From contig NZ_CP033019.1 of assembly GCF_003667705.1 (NCBI RefSeq), forward strand, positions 1,240,001 to 1,304,000: DNA of 64,000 nt, in the 5' to 3' direction. This document shows, one piece after another, positions 26,738 through 39,897 of the stretch. Below the pieces are notes generated by a model. The model was not told the DNA's origin, made no database searches, and saw nothing but the letters and a program-made list of their open reading frames with translations. The position numbers and the translations under genes are program-made. Within the stretch, counting starts at the first letter, position 1. Each line of letters starts with the position of its first letter. This DNA comes from Janthinobacterium agaricidamnosum (lineage in GTDB: Bacteria > Pseudomonadota > Gammaproteobacteria > Burkholderiales > Burkholderiaceae_D).

Positions 26738-27685
26738 GTGAAAAAAATTACTCTGGCAGCATTGATCATCGGCACCTTCGCAGCAGCTACGGCACAAGCA
26801 CAATCGAACGTCACCGTGTACGGCCTGGTTGACCTCGGTATTGCCAAGACCACTGGCCAGCCGACGGTACAACGCGAAAACAATGCGTCGCGCCTCGGTT
26901 TCAAGGGTACGGAAGATCTGGGTGGCGGCCTGTCCGCAATTTTCAACCTGGAAAGTGAATTCCTGGCCGACACCGGCGCGCAAAAAGGCGTGTTGTTCGA
27001 CCGTCAAGCGTACGTGGGCTTGAAAGGCGCTTTCGGTACCGCCATCCTGGGCCGCACCAAGAATCTGGTCGATGGCACCATCGCCCGCGTCGACCCATTC
27101 AACACCTACGGCGTGGTCGGCAAGAACAATGAAACCCTGCTGCGTTCGGGCGTCGGCTCGTCGCGCGTCAACAACGCCGTCACCTACAACAGCCCAAGCT
27201 TTGAAGGTTTCGTGGGCAGCCTGCAATACGTGCTGAGCGAAGTCAACAGCGCTGACGCGGGTGTGATCGGCCTGGCAACCTACGACAATGGCCCGATCAG
27301 CCTGCACGCCGGCTACGAAAAAGCCGTGCAAGCAACGGCAACGGCGGCCAAGCCTGACCTGTGGTCCATCGGTGGCGGCTATAAATTCGGCCCGGCCAAG
27401 ATCACGGCCGCCTACTCGAAAGGCGACACCAAGGTTGCGACGACTGGCGAATTCAAGTCCTACTTGATCGGCCTGAACTACACGGTGGGCGGCGGCGATG
27501 CCAAAGTGTCGTATGGCAAGCAAGAGCAAAGCAACAACAAGTTCAAGGATCAGGACACCATCAAGGAATTCGGCGTCGGTTACGACTACCACCTGTCGAA
27601 GCGCACCGACGTGTACGCTTACGCTGGCCGCGAGCGCGTCAAGTCGCTGACTTCGTACCAGATCGGTCTGGCACACAAATTCTAA
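26738..27685 (+). CDS. Gram-negative porin
   Basis: 315 residues starting at GTG 26738 (MKKITLAALIIGTFAAATAQA signal peptide, cleavage before QSNVTVYG). SNVTVYGLVDLGIAKTTGQ and ASRLGFKGTEDLGGGLSAIFNLESEF are the standard opening of the betaproteobacterial 16-strand trimeric porins (Porin_4 family); ends in the outer-membrane insertion signal IGLAHKF with terminal Phe. General diffusion of small solutes across the outer membrane. The codon use appears cleaner than its neighbours, as expected for a highly expressed gene. Followed by a strong terminator. Confidence 0.95.
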   Translation: MKKITLAALIIGTFAAATAQAQSNVTVYGLVDLGIAKTTGQPTVQRENNASRLGFKGTEDLGGGLSAIFNLESEFLADTGAQKGVLFDRQAYVGLKGAFGTAILGRTKNLVDGTIARVDPFNTYGVVGKNNETLLRSGVGSSRVNNAVTYNSPSFEGFVGSLQYVLSEVNSADAGVIGLATYDNGPISLHAGYEKAVQATATAAKPDLWSIGGGYKFGPAKITAAYSKGDTKVATTGEFKSYLIGLNYTVGGGDAKVSYGKQEQSNNKFKDQDTIKEFGVGYDYHLSKRTDVYAYAGRERVKSLTSYQIGLAHKF

Positions 27686-27707
27686 GCATCATTCGATGTG
27701 ACGAAGC

Positions 27708-27732
27708 AAAGGCGCCTGCGGGCGCCTTTTTT
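27708..27732 (+). terminator. porin terminator
   Basis: GGCGCC (27711-27716), loop TGCG, GGCGCC (27721-27726) and six T. The preceding AAA gives it partial bidirectional character, so it may serve the convergent kinase gene too. Confidence 0.85.
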
Positions 27733-28921
27733 ATTGCATCGCCGCGGATGCCGCCTCGGCATTCATGGGCAGCGAGATGTCGATGCGTGTGCCGCCAAGC
27801 TCGCTATCGGCGCCGATATGGATGCTGCCGTTCAAGCCCCAGACCCGCTCGCGCATGCCCAGCAGCCCTAGTGCCGTGGCTTTTTCCAGGTCGTGTTCGG
27901 CAATGCCGCGGCCGTCATCCTGGATGGTGATGGCCAGCGAGGAATCGATGCGGTGCAGGGCGATGGTGATGTGGTTCGCTTCGGCATGGCGCGCGATATT
28001 CGTCAGTGCTTCCTGCACGATGCGGTAGATGGCCGTGCTGCGCGCGTCGTCGAGCACGAGGTCAGCCTCGTCGGCCAGCAAGTCGAAATGGATGGCGCGG
28101 CGCAGCAGGAAGTCGTGGCGCAGTTTTTGCAGCGCAAAATACAATCCCCCTTCATCGAGCGCGCGCGGGCGCAGGTTGCTGGCGATGCGCCGCAGCGAGG
28201 TAATGGCCGTCACCAGCAAGCCGTCCATGCTGTGCAGCAGGGCTTGCAGGGGCGCGGTGGTGTCCGTGTGCTGGCGCACCAGGGTCAGGTCGACGCGCAA
28301 GGTGGCCAGCAATTGCCCCAGGTCATCATGCAGTTCGCGCGCGATATGCTTGCGTTCTTCTTCGCGGATGGTTTGCAGCGCGCTCGACAATTCACGCAAT
28401 TGCGAAAAGGAGCGGGCCAGCTGTTCATGCATCTGCTGACGCGCCGTAATGTCGCGCACGATGATGGTAAAGACGCTGTGGCCGTCTTCCTGCATGGCCG
28501 AGAGCGATCCTTCGAGGGGAAACATGACGCCATCGCTGCGCCGTCCCGTCAAGGTGTAATCGGTGGCGCGCCGGCCCGTCAGGCGCAGTTCCTGGCTGAT
28601 ATCGCCAAACGGCGGCTCGCCATCGTGCTGGCCCAGGCCGCCGAGGGTGCGCAAGTCGCGCAGGATGTAGTGACCCAGGCGCATGCCGCGCATGCCGGCC
28701 GGCGTGTCGTCGAACAATCTGGCCGCTGCCGCGTTTGCATGCAGGATGATTTGCCGGCTGTCGATGCTGATGATGGCGTCGCTGGCGCTGTCGATGATGG
28801 CTTGTCCGCGCGCCTGCTGCTGCCGGCGGGCTTTCAGTGGCGGAAACAGGCACAGCAAAAGCGCAGCCGCCATACCCAGCGGCAAGATGCGCAGCAGTGC
28901 AGGACTGCCTCGGTCGGGCAT
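27731..28921 (-). CDS. PAS-containing NarX-type sensor histidine kinase
   Basis: 396 residues. One N-terminal membrane segment (LLRILPLGMAAALLLCLF), then a PAS domain (about 38-160), the HisKA_3 dimerisation region with EEERKHIARELHDD (phosphoacceptor His198), and an HATPase domain with a G-box (DDGRGIAEHDLEKATALGLLGMRERV). This subfamily normally pairs with NarL/LuxR-type response regulators, but the neighbouring regulator is of the LytTR class and has its own kinase, so this kinase appears orphaned here. The signal is unknown. Its stop overlaps the porin terminator. Confidence 0.88.
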   Translation of the reverse strand: MPDRGSPALLRILPLGMAAALLLCLFPPLKARRQQQARGQAIIDSASDAIISIDSRQIILHANAAAARLFDDTPAGMRGMRLGHYILRDLRTLGGLGQHDGEPPFGDISQELRLTGRRATDYTLTGRRSDGVMFPLEGSLSAMQEDGHSVFTIIVRDITARQQMHEQLARSFSQLRELSSALQTIREEERKHIARELHDDLGQLLATLRVDLTLVRQHTDTTAPLQALLHSMDGLLVTAITSLRRIASNLRPRALDEGGLYFALQKLRHDFLLRRAIHFDLLADEADLVLDDARSTAIYRIVQEALTNIARHAEANHITIALHRIDSSLAITIQDDGRGIAEHDLEKATALGLLGMRERVWGLNGSIHIGADSELGGTRIDISLPMNAEAASAAMQ

Positions 28922-29086
28922 GGGGCTTCTCCTTGCGAACGTGTACGAAGGCAGACAGGACAGCGATGGAGAGTTGGACTTTATCTAGCCTATGCCTGCT
29001 GGTGCGGCGCGGCTTGATGTGGCGCAGGAAGGGGAAAGGAAGAGATCAAGGCGCCGCACCGGCCTGGGCCGGGCGGCGGCGGAGTC

Positions 29087-29845
29087 TTACATTTGCTTGA
29101 ACAGGTGCAGGAAACTGCGGCTCACTTCGAGCTTGTCGGATTTGCCTTTGATGAGTACCAGGTGACGGCCGCGGATGTCGCGCGTCACGCCTTCGATGGC
29201 ATTCACGTTGACCAGGGTGGCGCGGTGGATTTGCCAGAACAGCGAAGGGTCGAGCTCTTCGGCCAGGTCGCGCACGGGCTTGCGGATCAGCGCTTCATAC
29301 TTGGCCGTCTGCACGCAAGTGTATTTCTCGTCAGAACGGAAGAACAGGATCTCTTCCACGGGGATCATGCGCAAGTCCTGGCCGATGCTGGCCTGTATCC
29401 ATTGCAGGTAGGTGGGCTTGGCCGTGATTTTTTCCGCCAGTTGCGACAGCATGGCCGTGACGCTGCTGTTGACGTCCAGGGCCGGCTTGTTCAAGTGCGT
29501 TTTCAGGCGCTCCACCGTCACCAGCAGACGCTCATGCTCGGGCGGCTTGAGCACGTAGTCGACGGCGCCCCGCTCGAAGGCTTCGACGGCGTGACTGTCA
29601 TAGGCCGTGACGAAGACGATATGCGTCTTGTTGCCTATTGCTTGCGCCGCCTCCATGCCCGTCTTGCCCGGCATGCGGATATCGAGGAAGGCAAAATCGG
29701 GTTTGAGTTGTTCCACCAGTTCGATCGCCTCGTCGCCATTCTTGGCTTCGCCGATGATTTCCAGTTCAGGCCAGGCCTGGCCCAGGCGCAGGCGTAGCTG
29801 GTCGCGCATCAGTCTTTCGTCGTCGGCAATAATAGCGGTAGGCAT
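29087..29845 (-). CDS. LytTR-type response regulator
   Basis: 252 residues from ATG 29845 (a TTG three codons upstream is less likely). Receiver domain with acidic pair DDE at 8-10 and phosphorylation site Asp55 (FAFLDIRMPG); the C-terminal LytTR DNA-binding domain spans about 150-250 (FFRSDEKYTCVQT, IHRATLVNVNAIEGV). Same class as AlgR and LytR. It lies 68 bp downstream of the kinase gene at 29914-31206 in the same direction, its probable partner. Confidence 0.92.
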   Translation of the reverse strand: MPTAIIADDERLMRDQLRLRLGQAWPELEIIGEAKNGDEAIELVEQLKPDFAFLDIRMPGKTGMEAAQAIGNKTHIVFVTAYDSHAVEAFERGAVDYVLKPPEHERLLVTVERLKTHLNKPALDVNSSVTAMLSQLAEKITAKPTYLQWIQASIGQDLRMIPVEEILFFRSDEKYTCVQTAKYEALIRKPVRDLAEELDPSLFWQIHRATLVNVNAIEGVTRDIRGRHLVLIKGKSDKLEVSRSFLHLFKQM

Positions 29846-29913
29846 AGGTCTCAAGTGTGAACAGGCGAAGATTGATTATTCAATGATTTAGCGTTTTTAT
29901 CAACTACTCTGTC

Positions 29914-31206
29914 TTACTTGGACAATTGATATGGCACTTCGATCACGGCGCACACGCCGGACGGTTGATTTGGCGTAATGGTCAGGCTGCCCTCGTCGCC
30001 ATGCAACAGCTTCAGGCGTTCGCGTATGGTGGGCAAACCCAGTCCCGTGCCATCGCTGGGCACTACGCCAAAGCCCAGGCCGTCATCGGTGACGGTCACG
30101 CGCAGCTTGCTGTGCGCCACTTCGGCCACGATGCGCAGGGTGCCGCCTTCCGGTTTGACTTCCAGGCCGTGCTTGATGGCATTTTCCACCATCGATTGCA
30201 GCATCATGGGCGGGAAGGCGGCGCTGCGCAGGCCGTCGGGAATCTGGAAGTCGACGGTCAGGCGTTCTTCCATCCGCATTTTCAGCAGGTTCAAGTACGC
30301 TTGCACCATGTCCGCCTCACGGCCCAGGTTGGTAATCAGGGCGTTGTCGCGCATTTGCGGCAGCACGGCGCGCAGATACTGGATCAGGCTGCGCTGCATC
30401 TTGGCCGCGCGCGGCGGATCGACCTGGATCAGGTGTTCGACGGAGGCAAGCGTATTGAACAGGAAGTGCGGCTCGACTTGCGCCTGCATCATCTGCATCT
30501 TCGCCTCGCTGAGCTGGCGCTGCATGGATTCGCGCTCGGCCGCCTCATTTGCGGTGACGGTTTCCGCTTCGGCCCGCTTCTTGCCGCCGACCAGGGCCTT
30601 CATGGCGAACAGGGCCAACACCAGCAAGGAGACAAAACTCTTGAACCATGTCGAGGCTTGCTGGTGGTAGCGCGACACTTTTTGCTCGGCGGCATCATCG
30701 ACCGCTTCTTCGATGGCATTCGACAACTCTTCGCCGATTTGCGGCGGCAATTCGATATGGACTTCTTCCCCTGAAGCATTGGTGGTCACCGGATAGTTGG
30801 GCTTGGCGGGGGCGGCTGGTGGTTGCGGCGGTTCCGGCGGCACGGCACTGGCTTTTGCGTCCGCCTCGGCGGCATCGGCTGGATCGCTGGCCGCCTCGGC
30901 CGCGCTGCTGCGGCGATTCTTGCCACTGCGGGGATTGAAATGGATGCCCGTATCGTCGATCAGGATATTGGTTTCCCCCGAACCCTTGCTGCTGCGTTTA
31001 TGCGACTTGATGACCACTTCTTCGTCCGGGCTGGACGAGAACAGCTCATCTTGCAAAATGGAGCCGGCGATCAGAGCCAGTGCAGCGAACAGGAAGAATT
31101 TCCACCAAGACAGTTGGGTGACCCAGGTTGTCGTCGCGTCGAATGCCCGTTGTAACCAAGCGAGGATGGTTTTCAACAATTGGGGCAGGCTGGAAATCGG
31201 AAGCAT
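29914..31206 (-). CDS. LytS/AlgZ-like sensor histidine kinase
   Basis: 430 residues. Two membrane segments (about 35-52 and 195-212) enclose a long Pro/Ala/Glu-rich linker (about 110 residues, including AVPPEPPQPPAAPAKP) that has no recognised fold. The C-terminal His_kinase domain has QAQVEPHFLFNTLASVEHLI with phosphoacceptor His, followed by HATPase with MLQSMVENAIKHGLE and DDGLGFG. Together with the downstream LytTR regulator it forms a two-component pair. The unusual low-complexity region between the helices is probably periplasmic; its function is unknown. Confidence 0.9.
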   Translation of the reverse strand: MLPISSLPQLLKTILAWLQRAFDATTTWVTQLSWWKFFLFAALALIAGSILQDELFSSSPDEEVVIKSHKRSSKGSGETNILIDDTGIHFNPRSGKNRRSSAAEAASDPADAAEADAKASAVPPEPPQPPAAPAKPNYPVTTNASGEEVHIELPPQIGEELSNAIEEAVDDAAEQKVSRYHQQASTWFKSFVSLLVLALFAMKALVGGKKRAEAETVTANEAAERESMQRQLSEAKMQMMQAQVEPHFLFNTLASVEHLIQVDPPRAAKMQRSLIQYLRAVLPQMRDNALITNLGREADMVQAYLNLLKMRMEERLTVDFQIPDGLRSAAFPPMMLQSMVENAIKHGLEVKPEGGTLRIVAEVAHSKLRVTVTDDGLGFGVVPSDGTGLGLPTIRERLKLLHGDEGSLTITPNQPSGVCAVIEVPYQLSK

Positions 31207-31402
31207 GAGGGGACACTTTCAAGTACTAGAGTTTAATCGACGCAGCGGGCAAGTTTAACCCCTTGTTGAGTAGCGTCAGAGTCTGATATTGCCACTGTGC
31301 CTAAAGACCACGAACTACGCCAGCCGATTGCGACAGGCTGCACAAAAAGGCGCTTGAAGTGAAGACAAGGCTTGCTGGGCTGTGAGCGCGGGAAAATAGC
31401 GC

Positions 31403-31431
31403 TTGCGGGCCGCGCGGCGCAGGGCTATAAT
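31403..31431 (+). promoter_or_regulatory. rrn promoter, upstream
   Basis: TTGCGG (31403-31408), 17-bp GC-rich spacer, perfect TATAAT (31426-31431). Likely P1 of the rRNA operon, followed by a GC-rich discriminator. Confidence 0.7.
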
Positions 31432-31490
31432 TCGCCCCCTCGCTGAACGACGCATGCAAATGCCGAGTAAAGCAGGGTGAAAAAAGAAGG

Positions 31491-31519
31491 TTGACGAATT
31501 AGCCGAAACGCTTCATACT
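31491..31519 (+). promoter_or_regulatory. rrn promoter, downstream
   Basis: TTGACG (31491-31496), 17-bp spacer, CATACT (31514-31519). Second promoter of the rRNA operon, 60 bp below the first and about 265 bp before the mature 16S start. Confidence 0.75.
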
Positions 31520-31583
31520 CTTCCTTCTTCGCAGCTGACAAACACAACGCTTTGTCGATGGCGCGAAAGTAGCACCGAATACA

Positions 31584-31650
31584 GTTCTTTAACAATTAAC
31601 AGTCGATAAGTGTGGGCATTTGATGTAAGTGCAGCGCTGCGCAAGCAGCG
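31584..31650 (+). promoter_or_regulatory. 16S leader: boxA and RNase III stem arm
   Basis: GTTCTTTAACA at 31584-31594 is a boxA-like antitermination site; an identical 11-mer precedes 23S at 33671-33681. Bases 31598-31625 (starting AACAGTCGATAAGTG) are complementary over 28 nt to 33348-33375 after 16S, apart from three sites, forming the processing stem. A CGCTGC-GCAA-GCAGCG hairpin lies at 31635-31650. Confidence 0.85.
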
Positions 31651-31782
31651 TAAAACTTAAAATATCAAATGTTCACAAGAAATAATGAAATAGGCGCTAC
31701 GAAAGTAGTGGCCTGTCAGTTTTTTGAGTGAGCGACCCGTCAGCAATGACGGTGCCGGTAAAATGGCAAAGTAACAGAGATT

Positions 31783-33316
<1,534 letters not shown>

Positions 33317-33413
33317 GAGTTTGCACGAATCAGGTAACTGGTTCACGCATCAAATGTTCACACTTATCGGCTGTTAGTCAAAGAAGAAACAGTAGTCGTA
33401 GAAGTTCCGCGTT

Positions 33414-33490
33414 GGGGCTGTAGCTCAGCTGGTTAGAGCACCGTGTTGATAACGCGGGGGTCGTTGGTTCGAGTCCAACCAGCCCTACCA
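33414..33490 (+). tRNA. ileT: tRNA-Ile (GAT)
   Basis: 77 nt, cloverleaf with GGGGCTG/CAGCCCT acceptor, GCTC/GAGC D stem, anticodon loop TTGATAA (GAT at 33448-33450), TTCGAGT T loop, and an encoded CCA. Sits in the 16S-23S spacer. Confidence 0.98.
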
Positions 33491-33517
33491 GTAAGACCCG
33501 AGTCGTAGAAATATCCT

Positions 33518-33593
33518 GGGGGATTAGCTCAGCTGGGAGAGCACCTGCTTTGCAAGCAGGGGGTCGTCGGTTCGATCCCGTCATCCTCCACCA
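33518..33593 (+). tRNA. alaT: tRNA-Ala (TGC)
   Basis: 76 nt with GGGGGAT/ATCCTCC acceptor containing the G3-U70 identity pair, anticodon loop TTTGCAA (TGC), and encoded CCA. Second spacer tRNA, 27 nt after tRNA-Ile. Confidence 0.98.
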
Positions 33594-33838
33594 AGTACTT
33601 TGAAAGTGCAAACGTAAGCCGGTCAGTGACTCAGGTTTAGGTTTGATCTTTTAGCGATCAAAGCTGTTTCGTTCTTTAACAATCTGGAAGAAGTAAAGAT
33701 TATTTATTGATCGGTTTGCCGTAACAAGCGAATCGATGGGTAATGATTGTATGTATCAACAAACAAGCAACAACGTTGTACTTTCTTATCCCTGTAGCGC
33801 TCTTTGAGGACTTCGGTCTTCAGAGGCTAACGTTATAG

Positions 33839-36728
<2,890 letters not shown>

Positions 36729-36866
36729 ATAACCTTAGCAGGTACAGAGGATAAGACGGTACAACGTTGCGTGTGTGTTGATACACCAATTCATTACCCC
36801 CAATCTTTGCTTCTTCCAGATTCATGGCCTTGTCGTCCTACAGGAGACAAGCGTCAGTACAAGTTA

Positions 36867-36982
36867 TGCCTGATGACCATAGCAAGTTGGTCCCACCCCT
36901 TCCCATCCCGAACAGGACCGTGAAACAACTTTGCGCCGATGATAGTGCTGCAACCAGTGTGAAAGTAGGTTATCGTCAGGCT
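36867..36982 (+). rRNA. rrf: 5S ribosomal RNA
   Basis: About 116 nt. TGCCTGATGA at the 5' end pairs with TCGTCAGGC at the 3' end, and CCCATCCCGAACAGGACCGT is the conserved loop B/C region. The spacer between 23S and 5S (36729-36866) holds no tRNA. Confidence 0.93.
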
Positions 36983-37004
36983 TGTTATACGCAGTAAGAG
37001 AAAA

Positions 37005-37033
37005 ACCCGTCAAGCAATTGGCGGGTTTTTTTT
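37005..37033 (+). terminator. rrn operon terminator
   Basis: ACCCGTCAA (37005-37013), loop GCAA, TTGGCGGGT (37018-37026) with one G-T pair, followed by eight T. Preceded by AAAAA, so partially bidirectional. Confidence 0.9.
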
Positions 37034-37095
37034 CGTCTGGTGGTTTTGTGTACGCCAGCGATTGTCGGATTTTTGAAAGGGATATCTTGTCTGCT

Positions 37096-38394
37096 ATGCA
37101 TACGCTGGAACAATTACGCACTGGCCAACTGGCCGGCCTGCGCCGCCTGAAGCTGTCGTGCGGCTTGACGGACTTCCCACGCGAGATATTCGACCTGGCC
37201 GACAGCCTGGAAATCCTCGACCTGTCCGGCAATGCGCTATCTTCGCTGCCCGACGATCTGCCGCGCCTGCACAAGCTGCGCATCATATTTTGCTCGGATA
37301 ATCTGTTCACCACCTTACCGGCCGTGCTCGGTTCCTGTCCTGGGCTGGAAATGATCGGTTTCAAGGCGAACCGGATCGGCCACGTGCCGGCCGCAGCCTT
37401 GCCATCGGCACTACGCTGGCTGACGCTGACCGACAATGCCATCGAAGTCTTGCCTGATGAACTCGGCAAGTGCGGGCAATTGCAGAAACTCATGCTGGCG
37501 GGAAATTGCCTGAGCAGTTTGCCGGCATCGCTGGTGAACTGCCGCAAGCTGGAACTGGTGCGCATCGCCGCCAACCGTTTCACGGCGCTCCCCGATTGCC
37601 TGCTGGCCTTACCACGCCTGAGCTGGCTCGCGTATGCGGGCAATCCCTTTACGGAAGCGCGTGAACTGGCGGCCCTGAGCGGCGCCGGGACGGCGGGCGT
37701 GGCTTGGCCGCGTTTGCAACTGGCGCAGCAGCTGGGCGAGGGGGCATCGGGCGTGATTTTCCGTGCCCGCCTCGATGGTGTTGAGGATGTCGCCGTCAAA
37801 GTATTCAAGGGGGCGATGACCAGCGACGGCTTGCCGCGCAGCGAAATGGCTGCCTGTGTCGGCGCCGGCGCCCATCCGGGGCTGATCCCCATCCTTGGGA
37901 CGCTCGATGCGCATCCGCAAGGGGCGCTGGGACTGGTCATGCCGCTGATCGACGTGGCCTATCGCAACCTGGCAGGGCCGCCCAGCCTGTCATCATGCAC
38001 GCGTGATGTGTATGCCGAAGGCGTGCGCTTTGAGGCACCGCAAGCCTTGGCCATTGCCCAGGGCATCGCCTCGGCCGTATGCCAGCTGCATGCGCGCGGC
38101 ATCGTGCATGGCGACTTGTATGCACACAATATCCTGTATGCGGACGGTGGCGCCTGCCTGCTGGGCGACTTCGGCGCGGCGTCGATGTTTGCGTCCGGTT
38201 CACCGCATGGGGAGGTACTGCAAGGCATAGAGGCGCGCGCCTTTGGCGTGCTGCTGGGCGAGTTGATCGCGCATTGCGCGACGTCGATGCCCAGCCTGCA
38301 GGCCATGATGGATGCTTGCCTGCAGGAAGAAGTATTGCGACGGCCCAAGTTCGACGTGATCGAACGGGCATTGCGGCAGATGCTCCCCGCATAA
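37096..38394 (+). CDS. leucine-rich-repeat protein kinase
   Basis: 432 residues from ATG 37096; the frame continues upstream into the rrn terminator and that part is rejected. The first 180 residues form about seven leucine-rich repeats (LEILDLSGNALSSLPDDLP, LRWLTLTDNAIEVLPDELG, LQKLMLAGNCLSSLPASLV). From 205 a protein kinase domain: Gly loop LGEGASG (213-219), VAVK Lys235, catalytic loop HGDLYAHN (Asp340, Asn345) and DFG 358-360 are all present, so it should be active. The segment after DFG is short and lacks a typical APE motif, with QGIEARAFGVLLGEL in place of the usual subdomain IX, as in compact bacterial Hanks-type kinases. No membrane segment. Substrate unknown; the LRRs presumably bind a protein. 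Isolated between the rrn operon and a convergent gene. Confidence 0.9.
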   Translation: MHTLEQLRTGQLAGLRRLKLSCGLTDFPREIFDLADSLEILDLSGNALSSLPDDLPRLHKLRIIFCSDNLFTTLPAVLGSCPGLEMIGFKANRIGHVPAAALPSALRWLTLTDNAIEVLPDELGKCGQLQKLMLAGNCLSSLPASLVNCRKLELVRIAANRFTALPDCLLALPRLSWLAYAGNPFTEARELAALSGAGTAGVAWPRLQLAQQLGEGASGVIFRARLDGVEDVAVKVFKGAMTSDGLPRSEMAACVGAGAHPGLIPILGTLDAHPQGALGLVMPLIDVAYRNLAGPPSLSSCTRDVYAEGVRFEAPQALAIAQGIASAVCQLHARGIVHGDLYAHNILYADGGACLLGDFGAASMFASGSPHGEVLQGIEARAFGVLLGELIAHCATSMPSLQAMMDACLQEEVLRRPKFDVIERALRQMLPA

Positions 38395-38396
38395 AA

Positions 38397-38430
38397 AAAT
38401 GGCGCAGCCTTCGCAGGCTGCGCCATTTTT
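38397..38430. terminator. bidirectional terminator
   Basis: AAATGGCGCAGCCT, loop TCGC, AGGCTGCGCCATTT: a perfect 14-bp stem with A and T runs on the two sides, located between the convergent kinase and nitronate monooxygenase genes. Confidence 0.92.
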
Positions 38431-38448
38431 ATGTCAGGCTGACAAGAT

Positions 38449-39714
38449 TCAGCCCGCTACCAGGATTTCTTTTTCCGGCAGGGCGATCTGGTTGTCGACG
38501 CTGAACTGGTAATCCTTGAAGACGTGTTCGGCCGTCAGGATCTGGTATTCGCCGTTGTCGAGCTTATGCGTGGTGTCCTTCAGGCGATACGTGTAATGGC
38601 CGCAGGTCCAGCAGTTGAAGTTGCGCATGTGCGTGCACAGGCAAGTCTTGTCCATCACGACGACGGTTTTTTGTTCCGGATGGGCCGCCACTTCGCGGTT
38701 GTACGAGTTGATGTATGCGCAGTTGCCCGTCGCGTCGAGCAGGTAGCCATACGATTCGCAGCCTGGGCGGATACCGGCGCCGATGGCGGGCGTGTTCTTC
38801 AGCATGCGCATCGGGTAACCGGTCGGCGAGACGCCGTTGACGATGATGTCTTCTTCCGAGGCCTTGTAGTATTCCTGCTTGACCTTGTTTGGCAAGCCGC
38901 ATTCCTCGGTGACGGTAAAGCGCGTCGCCACTTGCACGCCAGCCGCGCCCGCTTCCAGGAAGGAGACGGCATCGCTGCCCGTGAAGATGCCGCCGGCGGC
39001 GATCAGCGGGATGTCCAGCTGTTCCGCTTTCAGGTAGGCCAGCAGTTCAGCCGTGATCGTGTGCAGGTCGTAATTGGCCCAGTCCATGCCGAAACCCAGG
39101 TGGCCGCCGGCCAATGGTCCTTCGACGATGATGAAGTCGGGCAAACGGTCCAGCTTGGCGTTCTTGCGCAGGAAAATCTGCAAGGCGCGCACGGACGAGA
39201 CGATGATGCCCAGCTTGGCGTCACGGAAACGCGGATGGTCGGCCATCAGGGCGAACGAGCCGAAGTGCAGACCGGCGGACAGGGTGATGCCGTCGATGCC
39301 CGCGTCCAGTGCCGCATTCAGGCGCACGCGCAAGGTTTCACGGGGGCCATTCATGGTCAGCTTTTCCATGCAATTGACGAAGATCAAGCCATCGCCTTTT
39401 TTTGCTTCCATGGTGCGGCCGATATGCAGGCGCTGCGCTTCCGCCAGGCGGCCCAGGTCGAACTGCACCACGGCCTTGTCGCTGTTATTGATGTTGAATT
39501 TGTACAGTTTCGTCTTGTCTTTGACGAAGGTGGTGTCGAAACGGCGATCCGACACGTCTTCCACCATGGCATCGGAGATATGCCCGATACCGTTCAGCCG
39601 TGCCGCTTCCAGGGCCAGCTCCGACGTGGAAATATCCACACCCATTCCGCCTATCATGATGGGCACATATTCTTTTTTGCCAAATCGCAGGCGGAAATCA
39701 TCAACACGTTTCAT
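38449..39714 (-). CDS. nitronate monooxygenase-like flavoprotein
   Basis: 421 residues. A TIM-barrel FMN enzyme of the NMO family: PIMIGGMGVDIS at the N-terminus, FIIVEGPLAGGHLGFGMDW and IAAGGIFTGSDAVSFLEAGAAGVQVATRF are the phosphate/flavin-binding motifs. Such enzymes oxidise alkyl nitronates, including propionate-3-nitronate; some are annotated as enoyl-ACP reductases (FabK-like). The C-terminal part has an unusual Cys cluster CLCTHMRNFNCWTCG (CxC-x7-CxxC), which could bind a metal or an Fe-S centre and is not in the classical NMO fold. The specific substrate is uncertain. Confidence 0.85.
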   Translation of the reverse strand: MKRVDDFRLRFGKKEYVPIMIGGMGVDISTSELALEAARLNGIGHISDAMVEDVSDRRFDTTFVKDKTKLYKFNINNSDKAVVQFDLGRLAEAQRLHIGRTMEAKKGDGLIFVNCMEKLTMNGPRETLRVRLNAALDAGIDGITLSAGLHFGSFALMADHPRFRDAKLGIIVSSVRALQIFLRKNAKLDRLPDFIIVEGPLAGGHLGFGMDWANYDLHTITAELLAYLKAEQLDIPLIAAGGIFTGSDAVSFLEAGAAGVQVATRFTVTEECGLPNKVKQEYYKASEEDIIVNGVSPTGYPMRMLKNTPAIGAGIRPGCESYGYLLDATGNCAYINSYNREVAAHPEQKTVVVMDKTCLCTHMRNFNCWTCGHYTYRLKDTTHKLDNGEYQILTAEHVFKDYQFSVDNQIALPEKEILVAG

Positions 39715-39897
39715 TGCTATCCTTAGACTACCGTGGTTATCACTGAGCCAGATGTACGGTCAAGCCCGCTGCCGGTCAGGCGCGCGGGCGCATGTAGCTG
39801 TGCGCAGCTTCAATTCTACCCCAAGCGGGCAGGTGCTCCGAGGCAGCTTGCCGCCATGCCGGTGCAAGCGCAGGCCGGAGCGTGCGCATCATCGAAA

